Position numbers and translations under genes: made by a program
In this document: positions 41,888-50,259 of the stretch, piece after piece
Layout: the number at the start of each line of letters is the position of its first letter
Numbering within the stretch: position 1 is the stretch's first letter
Origin: Kitasatospora viridis
GTDB taxonomy: Bacteria; Actinomycetota; Actinomycetes; Streptomycetales; Streptomycetaceae
Direction of reading: 5' to 3'
DNA length: 64,000 nucleotides
Assembly: GCF_007829815.1 (NCBI RefSeq)
Contig: NZ_VIWT01000006.1
Coordinates: 124,001-188,000, forward strand
The notes under the pieces: model-generated
What the model saw: only the letters and a program-made list of their open reading frames with translations
Databases searched by the model: none
Told to the model about the DNA's origin: nothing

Positions 41888-41908
41888 GGCGGCTCCTTCG
41901 CGAAGCCG

Positions 41909-41959
41909 GAGAACGAGCGTTCTCCAGCTGTGCCGTACTCTAGGAGAACGCTGGTTCTC
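41909..41959. promoter_or_regulatory. twin TetR operators
   Basis: Two copies of GAGAACG-NN-CGTTCTC-type palindromes: 41909-41924 and 41944-41959, centres 35 bp apart, in the gap between the divergent DUF1348 and TetR genes. One copy overlaps each likely promoter, suggesting a regulator controlling itself and its neighbour. Confidence 0.75.
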
Positions 41960-42005
41960 TGGCAAGGACGGCACGGTGGGAACGATCGGCAAGGAGCGGA
42001 TCACG

Positions 42006-42614
42006 GTGGAACCCGGAACGGCGCAGCTGCGCGTGCTCGACGCGGCCGAGCAGCTGTACTACGCCAACGGCGTGCAGGCGGTCGGCATGGACGCGGTCCG
42101 CACGGCCGCCGGAGTGTCGCTCAAGCGGCTCTACCAGCTCCACCCCTCCAAGGCCGACCTGGTCGAGGCCGTGCTGCGCCGCCGCGACACCGCCTGGCGC
42201 GGCGCCCTCGCCGACCACGTCGACTCCGTGACCGGGTCCCCCGAAGAGCGGTTGCTGGCGGTCTACGACTGGCTGCGGGAGTGGTTCGCCGAGCCGGGCT
42301 ACCGGGGCTGCGCCTTCGTCAACTCCTTCGGCGAACTCGGCGCCACCGCACCGGCGGTGGCCGAGGCGGCCCGCGCGCACAAGGCGGCCTTCCGGCAGTA
42401 CCTCGCCGACCTGGTCGCCGCCGCCGACCTGCCCGGGCAACTCGCCGACCAGCTCGCCCTGCTCGCCGAGGGCGCGATCACCACGGCCGCGATCGCCGGC
42501 AGCACCGAACCGGCCGGGCAGGCCCGCGCCGCCGCCCGCACCCTGATCACCGCCGCCCGCGCCACCGGCCCGGCAACCGCCCCCGTCACCACCCGCGCCA
42601 CCGGCCCGGCCTGA
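42006..42614 (+). CDS. TetR family transcriptional regulator
   Basis: 202 aa from GTG 42006, chosen over GTG 41976 because AAGGAG lies 9 nt before it. N-terminal HTH: LRVLDAAEQLYYANGVQAVG, then VRTAAGVSLKRLYQLHPSKA (recognition helix). The C-terminal ligand domain includes GYRGCAFVNSFGELGATAPA, typical of the TetR subgroup that controls stress and detoxification genes. An Ala/Thr-rich tail (about 25 residues) ends the protein. It probably represses itself and DUF1348 through the twin palindromes at 41909-41959. Stop overlaps the CTGACGG heptamer (42611-42617). Confidence 0.9.
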   Translation: MEPGTAQLRVLDAAEQLYYANGVQAVGMDAVRTAAGVSLKRLYQLHPSKADLVEAVLRRRDTAWRGALADHVDSVTGSPEERLLAVYDWLREWFAEPGYRGCAFVNSFGELGATAPAVAEAARAHKAAFRQYLADLVAAADLPGQLADQLALLAEGAITTAAIAGSTEPAGQARAAARTLITAARATGPATAPVTTRATGPA

Positions 42615-42682
42615 CGGACCGTCGGCCCGGCGGCGGGTAGGCTGCGGCGCAGGAGCAGTGGCCCGCACCCGGGAGGACCGCG

Positions 42683-43243
42683 ATGCCGTTGGGAAGCACG
42701 GCGGGAGGGCGCCGCGAGGGCGTGGACGGCCGACTGCTCGCGCTGGGCACGCTGCCGGTCGCGGCCACCGCCCTGACCGCGACCGTGGCGGTCTACCTGC
42801 TGCTGGTGGTCTTCGGCAACATCACCGACTTCGGCACCAACCAGAAGTTCGTCCAGCACGTGCTGGCGATGGACACCACCTTCCGCGACAAGCACCTGAT
42901 GTGGCGGGCCATCACCTCGACCGCCCTGCAGAACACGGCGTACGTCGCGATCATCGCCTGGGAGGCGCTGTCCGCCCTGGTGCTCACCGCGGCGACCGTC
43001 TGCTGGCTCGCCGCCCTGCGCCACGGCGACTTCACCCGGGCCCGCCGGGCGAGCACCCTGGGGCTGGTGCTGACCCTGCTGCTGTTCGGCATCGGCTTCA
43101 TCGCGATCGGCGGCGAGTGGTTCGCGATGTGGCAGTCGAAGGCGTGGAACGGGCTGGACGCGGCGATCCGCAACATCACCCTGGCCGGGATCGCGCTGAT
43201 CGTCGTCCAACTCCCGTCGCCGCACTGGCGCGCAGCGGACTGA
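42683..43243 (+). CDS. DUF2165 small integral membrane protein
   Basis: 186 aa with four predicted membrane helices (about 20-45, 92-112, 122-145, 160-178). The segment FGNITDFGTNQKFVQHVLAM followed by MDTTFRDK is the signature of DUF2165. Function unknown. GGGAGG precedes the start by about 8 nt. It stands 68 bp after the TetR gene on the same strand and convergent with RidA. Confidence 0.85.
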   Translation: MPLGSTAGGRREGVDGRLLALGTLPVAATALTATVAVYLLLVVFGNITDFGTNQKFVQHVLAMDTTFRDKHLMWRAITSTALQNTAYVAIIAWEALSALVLTAATVCWLAALRHGDFTRARRASTLGLVLTLLLFGIGFIAIGGEWFAMWQSKAWNGLDAAIRNITLAGIALIVVQLPSPHWRAAD

Positions 43244-43250
43244 CCCACCG

Positions 43251-43640
43251 TCAGATGCTGGCCCGCCGTGCGTCCACCTCGATCTCGATCTTCATCCGGG
43301 GGTCGGCGAGCCCGCAGACCATCATGGTCGCGGCCGGCCTGACCTCGCCGAAGCAGGCGCGCAGCACCGGCCAGCACGGCTCGAAGTCGGCCCGGTCGGG
43401 CAGCAGGTAGCGCACCCGCACCACGTCGGCGAAGCCGCAGCCCGCCTCGGCCAGCGCGGCCCCGATGTTGCGCAGCACCTGCTCGGCCTGCTCCACCACG
43501 TCGTCCGAGATGGTCATGGTCGCGTAGTCGTACCCGGTCGTCCCGGACACGTGCACCCGGTCGCCGTCCACCACGGCCCGGGCGTAGCCGATCTGTTCCT
43601 CGAAGGTCGAACCGCTGAGGATCGCGCGTCGCTCTGTCAT
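43251..43640 (-). CDS. RidA family (YjgF/YER057c/UK114) protein
   Basis: 129 aa. Conserved features: GYARAVVDGDRVHVSGTTGY at the N-terminus, VVEQAEQVLRNIGAALAEAG, and VVRVRYLLPD followed by VRPAATMMVCGLADPRMKIE with the Glu of the active site region. RidA enzymes deaminate reactive enamine/imine intermediates; the substrate Arg position appears occupied. It is divergent from a LysR regulator with 66 bp between starts, so is likely its target. Confidence 0.9.
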   Translation of the reverse strand: MTERRAILSGSTFEEQIGYARAVVDGDRVHVSGTTGYDYATMTISDDVVEQAEQVLRNIGAALAEAGCGFADVVRVRYLLPDRADFEPCWPVLRACFGEVRPAATMMVCGLADPRMKIEIEVDARRASI

Positions 43641-43668
43641 GCGCCGAACGCTAGGTGACCAGCGGGGA

Positions 43669-43706
43669 TACGTCTAATACCGATTCCGGCACCGACTGAT
43701 ATCCCT
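43669..43706. promoter_or_regulatory. candidate LysR-type operator region
   Basis: The 66-bp gap between ridA-like and LysR genes is AT-rich for this genome and carries ATACGTCTAATA near 43668-43679 and an inverted pair GGGATA (about 43665) / TATCCC (about 43700). It is plausibly the LysR binding site and overlapping divergent promoters. Confidence 0.35.
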
Positions 43707-44627
43707 ATGCGTATGGACCCTGTGCGGACGGACCGTCCCGAACTCCCGCTGCCGCAGCTGTACGCCTTCACGGTGCTCGCCGAGGAACTCCACTTCGGCC
43801 GCGCGGCCGCCCGGCTCGGCACCGCCCAGCCGCCGCTGAGCCAGCAGATCCGCCGCCTGGAGGACAAGGTCGGGCACGCCCTGTTCACCCGCGAACCCGG
43901 GCGGATCGCGCTCACCCCGGCCGGCCGCGAACTGCTGCCGGCCGCCCGGCGGGCGCTGACCGGCCTCGCCGAGGGCCTGGCCGCGAGCCGCGCCGTGGGC
44001 AGTGGCCGGGCCGGCCGGCTGCGGATCGGCTTCGCCGCCTCGCTCGCGCTGACCGTGCTGCCCGGCCTGCTGCGCGACCACCGCGAGCGCTACCCCGACG
44101 TGCACCTGGACATCCTGGAGATGACCAGCGCGCCCCAACTCACGGCCCTGCGCGAGGGGACCATCGACATCGGGCTGCTGCGCGAACCGCCCGCCGACGA
44201 GGCGGAGCTCGGCTTCCGCACGGTGCTCAGCGAGCCCTTCGTGGCCGTGCTGCCCGCCGCCCACCCACTGGCCGCCGGACGGTCGGTGCGGCTCGCGGAC
44301 CTGGCACGGGAGCCGTTCGTGCTGCTGCCCCGGCCGGTCGGCCCGGCGCTGTACGACCGGATCGTCGACCTGTGCACCGACGCCGGCTTCACGCCGCGCA
44401 TCGCCCAGCACGCGGTGGAGTGGCAGACCGTCTGCGCCCTGGTGGAGACCGGACTGGGCGTCTCGCTGGCCCCGGCGAGCATCCGGCGGATCCGCCTCAA
44501 GGGCGTCGCCTTCCGGCGGATCCGGCCCGACGGCGCGCGCACCCGGGTCGCCGTCGCCTGGCGCGCGGACGACCGCAACCCCTTGGTGGCGAACCTGTTG
44601 GAGACGGTGGGCACCGAGTCGCCGTGA
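43707..44627 (+). CDS. LysR family transcriptional regulator
   Basis: 306 aa. HTH residues 12-70 (PLPQLYAFTVLAEELHFGRA, then RLGTAQPPLSQQIRRLEDKV); periplasmic-binding-like effector domain 90-300 (RLRIGFAASLALTVLPGLLR). Typical of the aromatic or amino-acid responsive LysR proteins. It is divergent from the RidA gene. Coding density is continuous to the stop; a secreted hydrolase follows on the same strand after a 177-bp gap with its own promoter-like sequence. Confidence 0.9.
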   Translation: MRMDPVRTDRPELPLPQLYAFTVLAEELHFGRAAARLGTAQPPLSQQIRRLEDKVGHALFTREPGRIALTPAGRELLPAARRALTGLAEGLAASRAVGSGRAGRLRIGFAASLALTVLPGLLRDHRERYPDVHLDILEMTSAPQLTALREGTIDIGLLREPPADEAELGFRTVLSEPFVAVLPAAHPLAAGRSVRLADLAREPFVLLPRPVGPALYDRIVDLCTDAGFTPRIAQHAVEWQTVCALVETGLGVSLAPASIRRIRLKGVAFRRIRPDGARTRVAVAWRADDRNPLVANLLETVGTESP

Positions 44628-44693
44628 CGGAGCGTGACCGGAGTGGCTGCCGAGCGAGAAAGGTGGTGCGGATACCTAGCGGTAACAAAGCGC

Positions 44694-44726
44694 GGTGTGC
44701 CAGATTTCTCGCGTCTCCGGCACACC
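44694..44726 (+). promoter_or_regulatory. inverted repeat upstream of secreted hydrolase
   Basis: Perfect 8-bp inverted repeat GGTGTGCC (44694-44701) and GGCACACC (44719-44726) with a 17-nt AT-richer spacer, about 80 bp before the SGNH hydrolase start. It is either an operator with two half-sites or a leader hairpin. Confidence 0.4.
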
Positions 44727-44804
44727 CCACATCCCTCGGCCGGGGGCTTTCCCCGTCGCTCTCCGCTGTGTCAGGCAGTGGAGGCGGAGCGCAGGAGTTC
44801 CTCC

Positions 44805-45977
44805 ATGTCAGAGAACAGCGCCACGGCCGCATCCGGCGGCAGAGCCCGGCGGTTCGCCGCCGCCGCGCTCACCCTCCCCCTCGCCGTCTCCGGCCTGCTC
44901 GCCGCGGGCGCCGCCCAGGCGCACGCCGATTCGGGCGGCGGCATCGCCGTCTCGATGGGCGACAGCTACATCTCCGGCGAGGCCGGCCGCTGGGCCGGCA
45001 ACAGCGACACCATCACCGGCAGCCGGGACGGCACCGACCGCGCCTGGAACGGCTCGTCCTACAACGCGAGCTCGGTGTACGGCGCCACCGCGGGCGGGTG
45101 CGACCGCTCCGACTCCGCCGAGGCGATCAGCGCCTTCGGCAGCGCGGGCGCGGTGAACATCGCCTGCTCGGGCGCCACCACCGCGGACGTGTTCCGGGCG
45201 AGCAGCGGCGGCCAGACCTACAAGGGCGAGGCACCGCAGGCCGACCAGCTGGCCGCCATCGCCGCGCAGCAGCGGGTCGGGCTGGTCGCCCTGTCCATCG
45301 GCGGCAACGACCTCGGCTTCGCCGACGCCATCTCGGCCTGCATCAAGGACTACGAGGTCTGGTACAGCTACTGCAACGCCACCGAGCAGTCCGCCGTCGA
45401 CTCGAAGATCGACAGCGCGATGACCAACGTGGGCAAGGCGATCGACGAGGTCCGGGCCGTGATGACGGCCGACGGCTACGCCGACTCGGACTACCGGATC
45501 GTGCTCCAGTCCTACCCGTCCCCGATCCCGCGCAGCTCGGAGGACCGCTACCCGGAGAGCGGCTGGAGCCGCACCATGACCGGCGGCTGCCCGTTCTGGA
45601 ACGCCGACCTGGACTGGGCGCGCGACCAGCTGATCCCGCAGCTCGCCCAGCGGCTCGGCCAGGTCGCCGCCGGCCACGGCGCGCAGTTCCTCGACCTGCA
45701 GGACTTCCTCCAGGGCCACGAGGTCTGCTCCACCTCCGACAGCCTCGCCACCGACGATCAGCCGACCGACGCGGCGAGCGGCGAGTGGGCCCGGTTCCTC
45801 ACCACCGGCGCCACCCAGGGCACCGTCCAGGAGTCCTTCCACCCCAACTACTACGGCGAGTTGGGCCTGGGCCGGTGCCTGAGCCTGGTCGCCGCCGAAC
45901 CGGCCGGCCAGAACTTCGCCTGCCGCAGCACACCCGGTCAGGACGCGAGCGGGGTGTACCTCAACCCGCTGTCCTGA
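44805..45977 (+). CDS. secreted SGNH/GDSL-type lipase/esterase
   Basis: 390 aa from ATG 44805 with CAGGAG 7 nt upstream. Signal peptide about 1-40 (arginine region, then AAAALTLPLAVSGLLAAGAA). SGNH blocks: Ser54 in MGDSYISGEAGRW, Gly/Asn in LSIGGNDLGFADAI, and the catalytic His in ESFHPNYYGE. It carries paired cysteines typical of streptomycete extracellular esterases (GGCDRSDSAE, IACSGATTAD, ACIKDYEVWYSYCN). It likely hydrolyses lipids or acyl esters outside the cell. Monocistronic, ending in the recurrent heptamer and a hairpin shared with the convergent GNAT gene. Confidence 0.88.
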   Translation: MSENSATAASGGRARRFAAAALTLPLAVSGLLAAGAAQAHADSGGGIAVSMGDSYISGEAGRWAGNSDTITGSRDGTDRAWNGSSYNASSVYGATAGGCDRSDSAEAISAFGSAGAVNIACSGATTADVFRASSGGQTYKGEAPQADQLAAIAAQQRVGLVALSIGGNDLGFADAISACIKDYEVWYSYCNATEQSAVDSKIDSAMTNVGKAIDEVRAVMTADGYADSDYRIVLQSYPSPIPRSSEDRYPESGWSRTMTGGCPFWNADLDWARDQLIPQLAQRLGQVAAGHGAQFLDLQDFLQGHEVCSTSDSLATDDQPTDAASGEWARFLTTGATQGTVQESFHPNYYGELGLGRCLSLVAAEPAGQNFACRSTPGQDASGVYLNPLS

Positions 45978-45994
45978 CGGCCTGACGGCCGGCG

Positions 45995-46023
45995 GCGCGG
46001 GCCCGGGTCAAGCGGGCCCGCGC
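45995..46023. terminator. bidirectional hairpin with a stop codon in its loop
   Basis: Perfect 11-bp arms (45995-46005 and 46013-46023) with a 7-nt loop between the convergent secreted hydrolase and GNAT genes. The stop codon of the GNAT gene (complement of 46008-46010) lies in the loop, so the hairpin overlaps that gene's last codons. Confidence 0.7.
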
Positions 46024-46778
46024 AGCTCCGGCAAGGGCAGCCGCCAGCTGCCCAGCAACGCCGTCAGCGCCCGCCGGGCCGGCACCCGCGCGGCCCGGCT
46101 CCCGTCCGGGCCGCGCAGGGCCTCGCCGGTCGCGGTCAGCTCGGCGAGCACCTCCGCGTCCGGGGCGGGTCCGGCGAGCCGGCGGGCGCGGTCGAAGTCC
46201 GCGGCGATCCGCGCCGACGGCGCCGGTGCCTCGGCCGCCAGGGCGGTGAGCGAGGCGACCAGCGGGGCGAGCCCGCGGCCCGCCTCGGCCAGCTCACGCC
46301 GGTACCAGGTGCCCTCCTTGCCGCCCAGGTCGGCCGGCCCGGCGGGGCCGACCGGCGTGAACCCGGCGTTGGCCAGCACCCGTTGGGAAGCGACGTTCTG
46401 GTGCGAGACCGCCGCCCGCAGCTCCCGCAGCCCGTGCCGGACGGCGGCCAGCCGGCAGAGCCTGCGCACCGTCGCGCTCGCCACCCCGCGCCCGGCCACC
46501 CGCTGCGCGACCCGGTAGCCGAGCACCGCGCCGCCGTCCGCGAGGTCCACCAGGTTGAACCGCCCGAGCACCGAGCCGTCCGGCTCGTCGACCAGCAGGT
46601 AGAACGCGCCGTCACCGGTGGCCTGTTCGTCCAGCCGGTCCCGGAACTGCTCGTCGAACCGCTCGAAGAAGCCGTCGCCGCGGTCCGAGATGCTCGCGGC
46701 GAAGTAGGCGCGGCTGGCCAACTCGAAGGCGAGCACGGCCGGGGCGTGGTCGGCGTGCAACGGCGTCAGTTCGGGCAT
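46008..46778 (-). CDS. GNAT family N-acetyltransferase with C-terminal extension
   Basis: 256 aa. Residues 1-170 are a RimJ/RimL-type acetyltransferase: VLGRFNLVDLADGGAVLGYR, acetyl-CoA loop RVAQRVAGRGVASATVRRLC, and NVASQRVLANAGFTPVG. It probably acetylates an N-terminus or small amine. The last 80 residues (LAPLVASLTALAAEAPAPSA onward) are helical and Ala/Arg-rich; this addition is not part of the usual GNAT fold and its role is unknown. The gene is convergent with the secreted hydrolase and 54 bp downstream of the WapI-like gene. Confidence 0.82.
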   Translation of the reverse strand: MPELTPLHADHAPAVLAFELASRAYFAASISDRGDGFFERFDEQFRDRLDEQATGDGAFYLLVDEPDGSVLGRFNLVDLADGGAVLGYRVAQRVAGRGVASATVRRLCRLAAVRHGLRELRAAVSHQNVASQRVLANAGFTPVGPAGPADLGGKEGTWYRRELAEAGRGLAPLVASLTALAAEAPAPSARIAADFDRARRLAGPAPDAEVLAELTATGEALRGPDGSRAARVPARRALTALLGSWRLPLPELRGPA

Positions 46779-46832
46779 GTCGCCGACTGTAGCCGCGCGG
46801 CCGGCCGCTCGTCGATCACTTCGGGCGCCCGC

Positions 46833-47300
46833 TCACCTGGCCGGGAACGGCACCAGCTCCTGCTCCCAGGTCTCGGCGGCGGCCAGCAACCCCGCCTTGG
46901 CGAGCGGGACTTCGACGGCCACCTGGTCGCCGAGCCGGGCCGGCGCCGACTCCAGCGACAGGTGCACCCGCAGCACCACCCGGTCGCCGGACTCGGCGGC
47001 CAGGCTGAACGCCAGGTTGCCCTCCAGGAACGACAGATCGGGCCCGCCCGGGCTCACCGCGATCCGTCCGCCGGCCGCGTAGCGCAGCCAGCGGGCGAGC
47101 TTGCGCGCCTCGTCGGTCAGCAGCACCGGCTCCTCGAAGCGCCAGCGCCCCTGCGGGGCCACCACCCGCCCGGCGATGACGAGCCAGTTGTCGTCGTAGG
47201 GGTCGCCGAGCGGCGCGCGGAACTGGTAGCCCACCGGCCGCAGCTCCACACAGAGGTTCTCGCCGGTGTCGCTGCTGATGTCCTCGCTGGTCAGAAGCAT
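46833..47300 (-). CDS. WapI family immunity-like protein
   Basis: 155 aa. The pattern fits the WapI immunity family of contact-dependent toxin systems: VGYQFRAPLGDPYDDNWLVI, GRWRFEEPVLLTDEARKLAR, a LSFLEGNLAFSLAAESGDRV strand pair and a C-terminal AAETWEQELVPFP. Family members neutralise a cognate WapA/Rhs-type toxin, but no toxin gene is visible nearby; orphan copies are common in streptomycetes and may be immunity reservoirs. Start ATG 47300 is preceded by weak upstream signals. Confidence 0.7.
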   Translation of the reverse strand: MLLTSEDISSDTGENLCVELRPVGYQFRAPLGDPYDDNWLVIAGRVVAPQGRWRFEEPVLLTDEARKLARWLRYAAGGRIAVSPGGPDLSFLEGNLAFSLAAESGDRVVLRVHLSLESAPARLGDQVAVEVPLAKAGLLAAAETWEQELVPFPAR

Positions 47301-47312
47301 GGTGCCAGGATG

Positions 47313-48233
47313 TCACGCCCCGTCGGCGGCCAGGTCGGCCGGGCCCAGCAGCGCCAGCTCCCGCGCCGTCAGGCGCAGCCCGGTGGCGGCCGCCGAGTCG
47401 CGGATCGAGGCCGGGCGACGCGCGCCCGGGATCGGCAGCACGACGGGCGACTGCGCCAGGTGCCAGGCCAGGCAGACCTGCTGCGGGCTGACCCCGCGCT
47501 CCCGGGCGACGGCGTGGAAGGCGCCGTCCGGACCGGGCGCGCTGCCGGGGTCGTCCACGGCGCTCACCGAGATCCCGCCGAGCGGGCTCCACGGCAGGAA
47601 CGCGAGCCCGAGGGAGGTGCACAGGTCGAGGGTGTCGCGGGTCTCCTGGTGGGCGGGGGAGAACCGGTTCTGCACCGACACCAGCCGCTCCCCGAGGATC
47701 TGGCGGGCCGTCAGGATCTGCGCGCGGTCCACGTTCGACAGCCCGACCAGCCGGATCGTCCCCGCGTCGGCCAGCTCGCGCAGCGCCCCGACCGACTCCG
47801 CGAACGGCACCCGCGGGTCGGGCTTGTGCAACTGGTAGAGCCCGATCGCCGCCACGCCGAGCCGGGCCGCCGACTCCTCGGCCGCCCGCCGCAGGTGCTC
47901 CGGACGTCCGTCGACGGTCCACGAGCCGTCACCGGGCCGGCCCCGGCCGCCCTTGGTCGCCACCAGCACGTCCGCCGCGTCCCCGCCGTAGGCGGCCAGC
48001 GCGCGGGCGACCAGGCGCTCGTTGTGGCCGAGCTCGTCGGCGTGCCACTGGTAGCAGTCGGCAGTGTCGATCAGCCGCACGCCCGCGTCCAGCGCGGCGT
48101 GGACGGTGGCGACGGCCTGCCGCTCGTCCGGCCGGCCCTCCACCGAGAGCGGCATCGCACCGAGGCCGACGCTGCCCACCGGCAGCCGCTGAACGCCCGT
48201 CAGGTGATTTTCCGTCAGGTGAGTTTCCGTCAT
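47313..48233 (-). CDS. aldo/keto reductase
   Basis: 306 aa from ATG 48233. TIM-barrel AKR: GVRLIDTADCYQWHADELGH (catalytic Asp and Tyr region), VLVATKGGRGRPGD (Lys), GLYQLHKPDPRVPFAESVGA (His) and the cofactor-end LPIPGARRPASIRDSAAATG. It reduces aldehydes or ketones with NADPH. The N-terminus (residues 1-13, TETHLTENHLTG) is encoded by repeats of the CTGACGG heptamer (complement at 48197-48203, 48212-48218, near-copy at 48227-48233) and looks like an expanded non-functional extension. Its start overlaps the epimerase stop (ATGA). Confidence 0.88.
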   Translation of the reverse strand: MTETHLTENHLTGVQRLPVGSVGLGAMPLSVEGRPDERQAVATVHAALDAGVRLIDTADCYQWHADELGHNERLVARALAAYGGDAADVLVATKGGRGRPGDGSWTVDGRPEHLRRAAEESAARLGVAAIGLYQLHKPDPRVPFAESVGALRELADAGTIRLVGLSNVDRAQILTARQILGERLVSVQNRFSPAHQETRDTLDLCTSLGLAFLPWSPLGGISVSAVDDPGSAPGPDGAFHAVARERGVSPQQVCLAWHLAQSPVVLPIPGARRPASIRDSAAATGLRLTARELALLGPADLAADGA

Positions 48234-49120
48234 GCTCGCGCCTCCTTGATCACCTGCGGCAGCCAGCCAGCCACCGACGAGAACTCGAACCCCAACCGCC
48301 GCGCCCGCCCGTTGTCCATCGCGTAGCACCGCTCGAACGAGTACGGCGAACTCTCCGCCGCCCCCTCCTGCGCCCCCGTCTCCAGCACGGGCTCGACCCC
48401 CACCACCCGCCCGATCGCCGCGCACAGCTCCCGCACGTCCAGCGCGCCGTCCGAGGCCGCGTTCACCGGCCCGGTGAAGTCGGCCGCCGCCGTCCAGGCC
48501 AGGAACCGCGCGATCTCCTCCTCCTGGACGAACGAGGCCGGCTGCGGGTCGGCGTGCACCCGCACCGGCTCCCCCCGCTCGATCTGCCGCACGTAGTGCG
48601 CCAGCCGCCCCGTGAAGTCGGCCCCGCCGACGACGTGTGCCGTCCGCACGATCGCCGTCTCGAACCCGCCGGCCCGGGTCAGCACCGCCTCCGCCTGCCG
48701 CTTGCCCTCGGCGTAGTGCGCCTCCACCAAGTCCGGGTGCCCCCAAGGCAGCGCCAGGTCCACCGGCCACACCGACGGATCGACGGCCTCCTCCCGAACG
48801 GGCGCCTCGCCGGTCTCCGCGTACACCTCCACCGTGGAGGTGAGCACGTACCGGCGGGTCCGCTCCGCGAAGACCCGCGCCGCGATCGCCGCCTGCACCG
48901 GCGTGTAGCAGACCTGGTCCACCACCACGTCGAAGCGCCGCTCGCCGAGCGCGGCCCGCAGCGCCGCCTCGTCGTTCCGGTCGGCGCACAGCTGCTCCAC
49001 ACCCGCCGGCGGCGCCGTCGACCCCCGGTTCAGCACCGTCACCCGCACCCCGGCGTCCCGCAGGTGCCCGATCAGCCGCCGCCCGAAGTACCGGCTCCCG
49101 CCGATCACGCAGACATCCAT
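48230..49120 (-). CDS. NAD-dependent epimerase/dehydratase (extended SDR)
   Basis: 296 aa from ATG 49120 (MDVCVIGGSRYFGRRLIGHL). The NAD loop GGSRYFG is a variant of GxxGxxG. Acting as atypical SDR: VDQVCYTPVQAAIAARVFAE, TSTVEVYAETGEAPV and HYAEGKRQAEAVLTRAGGFE, with the YxxxK as YAEGK. These proteins act on nucleotide sugars or related NAD-linked substrates; no partner sugar genes are present. It is divergent from a LysR regulator and followed by the overlapping aldo/keto reductase, making a two-gene operon. Confidence 0.85.
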   Translation of the reverse strand: MDVCVIGGSRYFGRRLIGHLRDAGVRVTVLNRGSTAPPAGVEQLCADRNDEAALRAALGERRFDVVVDQVCYTPVQAAIAARVFAERTRRYVLTSTVEVYAETGEAPVREEAVDPSVWPVDLALPWGHPDLVEAHYAEGKRQAEAVLTRAGGFETAIVRTAHVVGGADFTGRLAHYVRQIERGEPVRVHADPQPASFVQEEEIARFLAWTAAADFTGPVNAASDGALDVRELCAAIGRVVGVEPVLETGAQEGAAESSPYSFERCYAMDNGRARRLGFEFSSVAGWLPQVIKEARA

Positions 49121-49214
49121 GTGCCCAGCCCTCTCTCGTTCCAGGGGCCCAGTCTGGTCGGCGGTGATCGACAGCAGTAGTCTGCATCTCGATCCCACAT
49201 CCCCAGGAGAACTG

Positions 49215-50120
49215 TTGATCGACGTCCAGCGGCTGGCCGTGCTGCGCGAGGTGGCCCGGCTTGGCAGCTTCAACCAGGCCGCCCAGGTGCTGCACTGCAC
49301 GCCCTCCGCCGTCTCCCAGCAGGTCGCCGCCCTGGAGCGCGGCCTCGGCGCGCCCGCCGTCGAGCGCTCCACCCGGGGGGTCACCCTCACCGAGGCCGGC
49401 CGCCTGCTGGTGGAGGCCGCCGACGCGATCGCCGCCGAACTGGCCGACACCCAGCAGCGGATCGACCGGCTGGCCGCCGCCCGGACCGCACTGACCGTCG
49501 CCACCTTCGCCAGCGCCGGCCGGCGGCTGCTGCCCGGCGCGCTGGCCGGCTTCCTGGCCGAGCACCCGGAGGTGGAGCTGACCGTCCTGGAGGACGAGCC
49601 GGAGGAGAGCCTGCCGGCCGTCCGCGCGGGCCGGGCCGACCTGGCGCTCGCCTACCACTTCGACGGGCCGCCGCCCGCCCGGCCCGGCGACCGCTCCGGC
49701 CTGGACTGGACGCCGCTCGGTACCGATCCGCTGCGGGTGGTGCTGCCGCGCGCGCATCCCGCCGCCACCGGTCGCGGGCCGCTGCACCTGGCCGAACTCG
49801 CGGGGGAGCGCTGGATCCTGGGCTGCCGCAAGTCCGCCGCGCAGTTCGCCGGGTACGCCGCGCTGGCCGGCGTGGAGCTGCGGGTCTGCTGCACCGCCAC
49901 CGACTACGAGTTCGCCCAGTCCCTGGTGCACGCAGGCGCCGGGATCGCGCTGATCCCCGAGATCGGCCTGACCCGCCACCCCGACCTGGTCGACCGCCCG
50001 CTCGCCGAGCCCGGCCCGCGCCGCCACCTCGGCCTGGCGCTCTCCCGCCGCCGGCGCGGCCCGTCCGCCCGGCTGGCCGAGGACCTGGCCGCCCGCCTGG
50101 AAATGACGACCCGTCGCTGA
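49215..50120 (+). CDS. LysR family transcriptional regulator
   Basis: 301 aa from TTG 49215 (MIDVQRLAVLREVARLGSFN), with AGGAG five nt upstream; the longer frame from 49119 would overlap the divergent epimerase. HTH: AAQVLHCTPSAVSQQVAALE. The effector domain starts about residue 90 (LTVATFASAGRRLLPGALAG). It probably regulates the divergent epimerase-reductase operon from the 94-bp gap between them. The stop lies in CTGACGG (50117-50123), with a second copy at 50131-50137. Confidence 0.9.
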   Translation: MIDVQRLAVLREVARLGSFNQAAQVLHCTPSAVSQQVAALERGLGAPAVERSTRGVTLTEAGRLLVEAADAIAAELADTQQRIDRLAAARTALTVATFASAGRRLLPGALAGFLAEHPEVELTVLEDEPEESLPAVRAGRADLALAYHFDGPPPARPGDRSGLDWTPLGTDPLRVVLPRAHPAATGRGPLHLAELAGERWILGCRKSAAQFAGYAALAGVELRVCCTATDYEFAQSLVHAGAGIALIPEIGLTRHPDLVDRPLAEPGPRRHLGLALSRRRRGPSARLAEDLAARLEMTTRR

Positions 50121-50259
50121 CGGAGCGGAGCTGACGGAAACTCAGAAGCTATTCAGAGCTCTTGGCGATGGTCAGTCAACTCCGGTGGGCGGCATCCTGG
50201 GGCGGTCGGCACGCGTCGCGTGCCGCGCTTCCCCCCACCCCTCCACCGTTGGAGACCCC

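Noticed and set aside
47313..50027. 904-residue minus-strand ORF ending in the aldo/keto reductase
   Set aside because: Only the last 306 residues are the AKR. The upstream part is antisense to the LysR gene and out of frame with the epimerase.
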